Below are positions 60,101 to 64,000 of a stretch of 64,000 nucleotides of DNA, piece after piece. Origin of the DNA: Bin94 sp965215535 (GTDB taxonomy: Bacteria > Gemmatimonadota > Gemmatimonadetes > Longimicrobiales > Gaopeijiaceae); the NCBI GenBank assembly GCA_965215535.1, contig OZ244063.1, positions 2,799,954 through 2,863,953 on the forward strand, in the 5' to 3' direction. The notes under the pieces are model-generated. The model was not told the origin of the DNA. It made no database searches and was given only the letters and a program-made list of their open reading frames with translations. The translations under genes were made by a program, and so were the position numbers. Every line of letters starts with the position of its first letter. Position 1 is the first letter of the stretch.

Positions 60101-60367
60101 GAGATGGTCGATCTGCGGCTCACCGGCCAGGGACAGGATGCGGTGCGCTTCGAGATCAAGCTGATTCAGAAGTTGAGCTATCTGACCAACGCGCTCTCGG
60201 TGGCCGACTTCCCGCCGACCGATCAGGAGATGGAGGTGAAGGCGCTCCTGCACACCCGCCTGCAGGGACACCTGGAGGCGCTCGACGCCCTGGTGGCCGA
60301 CGAGGTGGAGGCGCTCAACGAGATGTTGCGCGCGCGCGGAATGCTGATGATTGCCGACGAGGGCTGA
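57131..60367 (+). CDS. Large secreted BNR/VPS10-like beta-propeller protein
   Basis: Exported 1078-residue protein often annotated as glycosyl hydrolase or sortilin-like. The signal peptide is RIFLPIAVAAAAILAAPTSA. Residues ~30-760 carry BNR/Asp-box repeats (GGIYKTTDGGVHWEAI, GVYKSTDAGATWTLM, GVFRTTDGGVTWEHI, GLHLSRDGGESWTRL and others), giving a double propeller like VPS10. The C-terminal ~300 residues include a beta domain (VRTLEGTNHAGVNRIHWDLR) and a helical end. ATG 57131 or 57116 both give the signal peptide. The family is expanded in Gemmatimonadota and relatives; no catalytic residues can be named. Function unknown. Confidence 0.9.
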   Translation: MRTLASESHLRIFLPIAVAAAAILAAPTSAQQPPDPARYTALEWRHIGPEGNRFSAAAGIVGDPHTYYVGAASGGIYKTTDGGVHWEAIFDGHPVQSIGALGVAMSDPNIVWAGTGEGKIRSHVSIGQGVYKSTDAGATWTLMGLEQTGRIPRLVIHPHNPDIVYVCALGHAYGPQSERGVFRTTDGGVTWEHILFIDEDTGCSDLAMDPTNPRVLFAGTWQLEIRTWGRTSGGPGGGLHLSRDGGESWTRLNGPNNAIGLPRKPVGKVAVAIAPSNPDRIYALLETGDGIPWEGRETEDGQLWRSEDGGQRWSLITRNRNAMGRPHYYSRVVISPNDDNEAYFLTAFFAVSTDGGRTLDVVPRVEAPGGDHHDMWIDPTNPDRMIVAHDQGLSISNNRGETWYRQRLTNAQMYHVTVDNAIPYNVLGNKQDEPTYRGPSNSRIMGQRRITGIPRGMWHHVGGGESGWATPDPTDPNIVWSSASGSGMVGGIVVRYEEDRRQYRAVEVWPEQSRGPASGVRYRFIWDAPIHISPHDNNTVYTGSQHVHRTRNGGQSWEIISPDLTLNDSSRMGFSGGLTGDNIGVEYAGTVFGIAESPIEEGLIWAGTNDGLLQVTRDGGANWTNVTANMPGLPEWMGVRSIAPSRYDAGTAYVAIDGHQVNVRDPHIYRTRDYGQSFEKITDGIPPSMLSYTKVIVEDPKRRGLLYAGTENAIYVSFNEGDDWRPLQNNLPAAPVSGIVVQEHFGDLVVGTYGRGFWILDDLTPLQQLTPEVMDASSHLFAPRDAYRFRPITPLSVPYSDPTEGTDPEYGASINYWLAEAAAATPTVEILDGMGQVVRTLEGTNHAGVNRIHWDLRDEPNAPIRLLTSPMYAEHIVVGDEGRPAPGAQQISILLPPGRYTVRLHVDGEMHEQPLAVLKDPNSAGTEADIAAQVAFLREVREDVVVAGEALHRVEAIRVQLATMARFAEDDRDLADAIAALRTRLVDLQMEMVDLRLTGQGQDAVRFEIKLIQKLSYLTNALSVADFPPTDQEMEVKALLHTRLQGHLEALDALVADEVEALNEMLRARGMLMIADEG

Positions 60368-60421
60368 CTTTCTGCGGGCAAGGGGGAGGCGTGCACAATA
60401 GGCTCGGGCCGAAGGGCGCCA

Positions 60422-61333
60422 TCATGCCGTCCGGCGCCTGGAGACCGGCTGGGGACCGGAGTTGCGCGCGACCACCACCCCCGCCAGGATCACCCCGGCA
60501 CCGATCATCTGCTGCGGTGTGGGAACCTCGGCGAGCCAGGCCCAGGCGCTCAAAAGGGCGACGACCGGAACCAGATTCTGATAGACGGCGGTGCGATTCT
60601 GCCCGATTGTGCGCACCCCCTGGTACCAGAGGATATAGGCAAAGCCGATGGCAAAGACGCCTGCATAGAGAACCCCGAGCCATGCGGTGAGCGAGACCTG
60701 CGACCAGTCGGTGCGGACCAGATCGGGGATGCCCGCCACCACAATCAGGGGCAGACTGGCCCAGAGCGTCCATGAGGTCATGTGCAGGGCGCCGCGCCGC
60801 CGAACCATGCGCCGCCCGAGGACGGTGTAGGCGCCCCAGGCGATGGCCGAGGCAAGGACCAGGAAATCGCCGGCCCGCACCATGCCGAGACCGTCGCTGC
60901 CCCCCGTAATCAGGACCACCATCCCCGCAAGGGTGGTCAGAACGCCCCCGATCACGCGCAAATCGAAGCGTTCGCGCCCGATGGCGAAGGAGGTGACCAC
61001 AACCCAGATCGGGCTTGTGGCCACAAGGAGCGCGGCATTTCCGGTCAGGGTGAGGTCGAGGCCGAAGATGAATGCCATCTGGAAGAATACGTGGCCGATC
61101 AGTCCCAGAATCAGAACCATCTTCCAGTCCTTGCGCGGAGGCCGGAGCTGACGCCCGGTCGCGCGAATGAGCACTCCCAGGGTGATCGCCGCGCAGGGGA
61201 AGCGCAGCGCATTGAAGGCGAGAGGCTCCATCTCCTGAAGAACGGCCTTGACGACGGTAAAGTTAAGTCCCCAGACGCAGGCCACGCCGACCAGACCGAG
61301 GTCGATGGCGAGAACGGATGTACGGCGACGCAT
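60422..61333 (-). CDS. EamA/DMT family transporter
   Basis: Inner-membrane drug/metabolite transporter of 303 residues, with about ten hydrophobic segments and two tandem EamA domains. Segments include LGLVGVACVWGLNFTVVKAV, EPLAFNALRFPCAAITLGVL, LTGNAALLVATSPIWVVVTS and, in repeat 2, GDFLVLASAIAWGAYTVLGR and YQNLVPVVALLSAWAWLAEV. Substrate unknown. It is convergent with the BNR gene (54 bp). Confidence 0.92.
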   Translation of the reverse strand: MRRRTSVLAIDLGLVGVACVWGLNFTVVKAVLQEMEPLAFNALRFPCAAITLGVLIRATGRQLRPPRKDWKMVLILGLIGHVFFQMAFIFGLDLTLTGNAALLVATSPIWVVVTSFAIGRERFDLRVIGGVLTTLAGMVVLITGGSDGLGMVRAGDFLVLASAIAWGAYTVLGRRMVRRRGALHMTSWTLWASLPLIVVAGIPDLVRTDWSQVSLTAWLGVLYAGVFAIGFAYILWYQGVRTIGQNRTAVYQNLVPVVALLSAWAWLAEVPTPQQMIGAGVILAGVVVARNSGPQPVSRRRTA

Positions 61334-61486
61334 GAGTCAAAGCTCCCGGGGGGTTTGACAGGGGGAATCCGGGACGCAAGGTCCACCGGATGGGCGGAGT
61401 CGGCGAGAGGGTAAATTTCGCCGAAAAGAGCGACAGAAGTGGAGAGGGGTGGGAATATGCTCCGGCGATCGGGCGGAGTTGTGGGT

Positions 61487-63142
61487 TCAATACCACCGCT
61501 GCGGGTCGGATTCGACCATGCCGAGAATATAATCAAAAATTTCGCGGGCGGTTCCATAGGCAAGACAGGGCACCGCAACCTTCCCCGAGGCAAGCTGGAT
61601 CTCGAGGTTGGCCAGTCCTCTGCGGCGCTGCAGGGGCGACTGGCGAATCGCCACGCTCTGCACCTTGCGCATCAGGAAGGCGTCAACCCTGTAGCCGAGC
61701 AGGCCGCGTCTGATGGCCAGCGCCTGATCGGTGCGGAGCAGCGCCCGTCGCCGCCAGATCTGCCAGGGAATGAGGAGTGCCAGCAGAATCCAGGCGAGGT
61801 ACCAGGGCAGGAGCGAAGAGAAAACTGCAAACAGCGCCGGCGCCGCCATGAGTTCGGGGGGAGGCGTCTGGCCGAAGAAGATGCTTCCGATTGTCCACAG
61901 AATCACCTCGATCGCCGTGCCCGCCACAATGATCAATCCGGCGAAGAGAAGGGGAATCAGCGCCATGCGCAGGGCAAGCGCGCGAATATACCAGGGCGAT
62001 ATGCGCACAAAGCGCCGATCCGTGGGCAGGAGCGAGAGGTCGGGGGCCTCGTTGCCGAAGATCTCCCTGCGCAGCGACTCTGTCCGGGGGGCTTCGAGCA
62101 GCGGCACAGTCAAATTTTCGGCCGCTCCCGACTGCGAACGCGCCTGCGCTTCGGCCGCACCGGTTGCGCCGGCGGGGAAGACCGCAAGGCGAACGCGCCC
62201 AAAGGCCCGCATGACCAGATTCTGCGAGAGCGAAAGCTGTTGTATGCGGGCAACCTCGACCACGACTTCCTTCTGTGTGAGGAGGCCGCCGCGCGAGTGC
62301 AGCGCCGTTCCCTTGCGCCACAGGATGAAGCCGTGGTAGCGCAGAAATGCGCTGGCCAGCGCCGCAGCCGTGAAGAGGAGCGCGAGGAGGAAGAGGAGCG
62401 CAATTGAGGCCAGCACAAGAACCTGCGCGCCATAGCCCGCCAGCGCCGACTCGACGCCCTCGACGACCCGGCTTGCCCACGATTCGGCGGTAACGCCGCT
62501 GAGCGCCCCCAGAACCAGAAAGATCCGGTAGTCGGCCAGCCCCAGGCGCACCAGCTCGCCGCTGCCGAGTCTGAGGAGCGTCTCTGCGGGGGGGTCGCTC
62601 TCGGGACGGGGGGCGGAAGTGGGGGATTCCTCCGTGGCCGAAGAGGTGGATGTGTGTGCAGGGCGGCCTCGCTCGACGCGCTCCTGTAGCCAGTTTGCCA
62701 GCGCGACGCTGATTGTGGGGAGATGGCCCTCGGCGGTCGAGGATCCCGCAGTATCGATTCGCACCGTGACCAGCCCGAGGATCCGGTCCACCAGCGAGCG
62801 CTCGACATTGATGGCCTGAACACGGTCGAAGGGCAGATCAAGGGCGGTGCGCCGGACCAGTCCCTGGCGAATCAGGATTCGGTCTTCTTCGAGGCGGAAA
62901 CGGAAGAACCAGTAGCGGAGCAGCGCCACGCCCCCGATCCCGGTCAGCCCCAGAAGGATCGCCAGCGGCAGCGAGAAGCCCTGGGCCAGCGAATCCAGGC
63001 GCGAGAGGAAGGCGATCAGGCCGAAGGAGGTGATCAGGTTGATGCCATTGCCCACGATGGAGCGGATTGTGGAGACAAAGAAGAAGACGATGGCAAAGGG
63101 AGAGGTTCGTCTCCATTCGCCCAGTTCAGGCGGATTCGTCAC
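61487..63142 (-). CDS. YdbT-like membrane protein with PH (bPH2) domains
   Basis: A 551-residue membrane protein with multiple transmembrane segments (SPFAIVFFFVSTIRSIVGNG, ASIALLFLLALLFTAAALAS, ALRMALIPLLFAGLIIVAGT) and repeated bPH2 domains: LEEDRILIRQGLVRRTALDL then PFDRVQAINVERSLVDRILG, RKGTALHSRGGLLTQKEVVV, and IRRGLLGYRVDAFLMRKVQS. It pairs with the downstream-coordinate YdbS-like gene, overlapping by 17 bp (GTG 63142). Such pairs are implicated in envelope stress or amisulbrom-type resistance in Bacillus; the role here is unknown. A Ser/Glu/Pro-rich linker lies around residues 155-185. Confidence 0.88.
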   Translation of the reverse strand: MTNPPELGEWRRTSPFAIVFFFVSTIRSIVGNGINLITSFGLIAFLSRLDSLAQGFSLPLAILLGLTGIGGVALLRYWFFRFRLEEDRILIRQGLVRRTALDLPFDRVQAINVERSLVDRILGLVTVRIDTAGSSTAEGHLPTISVALANWLQERVERGRPAHTSTSSATEESPTSAPRPESDPPAETLLRLGSGELVRLGLADYRIFLVLGALSGVTAESWASRVVEGVESALAGYGAQVLVLASIALLFLLALLFTAAALASAFLRYHGFILWRKGTALHSRGGLLTQKEVVVEVARIQQLSLSQNLVMRAFGRVRLAVFPAGATGAAEAQARSQSGAAENLTVPLLEAPRTESLRREIFGNEAPDLSLLPTDRRFVRISPWYIRALALRMALIPLLFAGLIIVAGTAIEVILWTIGSIFFGQTPPPELMAAPALFAVFSSLLPWYLAWILLALLIPWQIWRRRALLRTDQALAIRRGLLGYRVDAFLMRKVQSVAIRQSPLQRRRGLANLEIQLASGKVAVPCLAYGTAREIFDYILGMVESDPQRWY

Positions 63143-63845
63143 CGGCCCGGTCTGCCTGTTCGCTCTCGGTTGTTTCCGGCGGGCCTGCGTCGAGCGGCAT
63201 CTGTGCGGCGCTGCGTTCGTGCCGGTCGGCGGTCGGGGGCGTCGGCGGTGGATCTTCGGGTGCAGGGGTGGGGGAATCTGCATCGGCGATCGGCGGATCC
63301 TGCCCCTCTTCGCGTTCGATCTGCGCCGCGATGTGGGCCCTCAGCCGTCCGGCCAGCGCCGCCCCGAGCCCCCGAATCTCCTGGGCTCCCCCCCCTGCGG
63401 GAAAGACCGAAAGGCTGGCCAGTCCGAAGCGCCGATCCAGCGGCGTGCTGTCGATCTGCGTATGCTGGATCCGATTGAAGGGAACGCTCCAGGCCGAACG
63501 CCAGAAGACGCCCGTCCGGTAATGGATGTCGCGTGCGCGAATGGCGTATCCCCGGCGCGGCACCGCCACAAGCGGCCAGAGGAGTGCACGCAGCGCCAGT
63601 ACGCCGTAGAGAGCCCAGGCGGTGGGAAGAAGCCAGGAAGTGAGCTCGATCAGCGCGACTCCGCCACCCCGCGCGGCTGCAATATGGGCCGCCGCCCCGC
63701 CTGTTCCGACGATGAGAATCCGGATCAGGACCCCCATCTGCAGACGGCGTGCGAAGCGCGGGTGCAGGGGGTGCCAGCGAATGCGCTCGGTGTCGGGCAG
63801 CGAATCCGGCGCAACTCCGGGGTTGGCAAAGTCATGGGGAATCAC
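63126..63845 (-). CDS. YdbS-like PH domain membrane protein
   Basis: A 239-residue protein with two hydrophobic helices (GVLIRILIVGTGGAAAHIAA, LLPTAWALYGVLALRALLWP) followed by a bPH2 domain (RRGYAIRARDIHYRTGVFWR, SVPFNRIQHTQIDSTPLDRR, FGLASLSVFPAGGG). The C-terminal ~60 residues are acidic, Pro/Glu-rich and probably disordered. First gene of the YdbS-YdbT operon; ATG 63845 lies 155 bp from the window end, a stretch where I see no gene. Confidence 0.88.
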   Translation of the reverse strand: MIPHDFANPGVAPDSLPDTERIRWHPLHPRFARRLQMGVLIRILIVGTGGAAAHIAAARGGGVALIELTSWLLPTAWALYGVLALRALLWPLVAVPRRGYAIRARDIHYRTGVFWRSAWSVPFNRIQHTQIDSTPLDRRFGLASLSVFPAGGGAQEIRGLGAALAGRLRAHIAAQIEREEGQDPPIADADSPTPAPEDPPPTPPTADRHERSAAQMPLDAGPPETTESEQADRAGDESA

Positions 63846-64000
63846 CTCTGAATTATGGGATTTCCATGCGTGTTCGTCCAGATCCGGCGCGTCTGTTCGG
63901 GTCTGTTGCCTCCGTACCGGGCGGAGCCCCTTTGGGGGAGGGGAGCGTTGGCCGGGCGCAGAGTGCAGCGGCCGGCGTGGATGCGATGGCCGGGGTGAAC

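Noticed and set aside
54908..60271. A single open minus-strand frame of about 1790 codons across the BNR gene and the S15 peptidase
   Set aside because: Only the part below 56788 encodes the S15 peptidase with signal peptide. The rest is antisense to the BNR gene and stays open because of GC-rich third positions.

Overview
The window is GC-rich, with most genes at roughly 62-66% G+C by eye, densely packed and with many 4-bp ATGA/GTGA gene overlaps. Gene content suggests a Gemmatimonadota-like Gram-negative bacterium. Supporting genes are a secreted M28 peptidase, a spondin-domain lipoprotein with Ig-like repeats, a very large secreted BNR/VPS10-like beta-propeller protein, ThyX instead of ThyA, an Mla/MCE lipid transport set, Rho and paired YdbS/YdbT PH-domain membrane proteins. 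This placement is inference from families; there is no rRNA in the window.

Layout: 1-1.7 kb holds a partial PPK2 and a SixA-like phosphatase. 1.9-4.3 kb holds a two-gene, relatively AT-rich DNA methyltransferase/putative endonuclease pair that looks acquired. 4.3-25.7 kb is mostly housekeeping: VOC protein, GNAT, macrodomain-like protein, M28 peptidase, spondin lipoprotein, TypA, ThyX, aldehyde dehydrogenase, radical SAM protein, Sfp-type PPTase, phosphoribosyltransferase, Rho, MlaE-MlaF-MlaD, Nudix, AI-2E-family permease and TrxB.

26.35-37.37 kb is an integrated mobilizable element of about 11 kb, bounded by a perfect 19-bp direct repeat. It splits a coiled-coil membrane protein gene whose two halves sit just outside the repeats and rejoin in frame. 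From right to left it carries a tyrosine integrase, a ColE1-like mobilization block (mobC, relaxase, and mobB and mobD nested in another frame of the relaxase gene) with a candidate oriT, an AlpA-like regulator, a frameshifted Ser/Thr kinase with a C-terminal thioredoxin-like region, an intact IS630-family insertion sequence, HicBA, a small hypothetical gene, two tandem exported paralogues and two inverted relics of an IS1182-type transposase.

37.8-41.8 kb returns to chromosomal genes: an SDR, FumC, a QueD/PTPS homologue and a Trm112-like zinc-ribbon protein. 42.2-51.3 kb is a Type I restriction-modification operon, hsdM-hsdS-X-hsdR-M48, whose extra gene X is a DUF4062/GHKL-ATPase/winged-helix protein. 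It abuts tRNA-Ile(GAT) at 51.42 kb. The 3' half of that tRNA is duplicated at 52.39 kb and a degenerate third copy lies at 54.01 kb, bounding two small cargo modules: HigBA, and a Fic AMPylase gene. 54.2-64 kb is chromosomal: a secreted HNH nuclease, an S15/CocE-type peptidase, the giant BNR protein, an EamA exporter and the YdbT/YdbS pair.

Overall, conserved chromosomal blocks alternate with three acquired zones (the 2-4 kb RM pair, the 11-kb mobilizable element, and the Type I RM plus tRNA-Ile zone) carrying restriction, toxin-antitoxin and kinase functions. The most unusual material is the kinase-thioredoxin protein in the mobilizable element and the DUF4062-GHKL protein translationally coupled inside the Type I RM operon.
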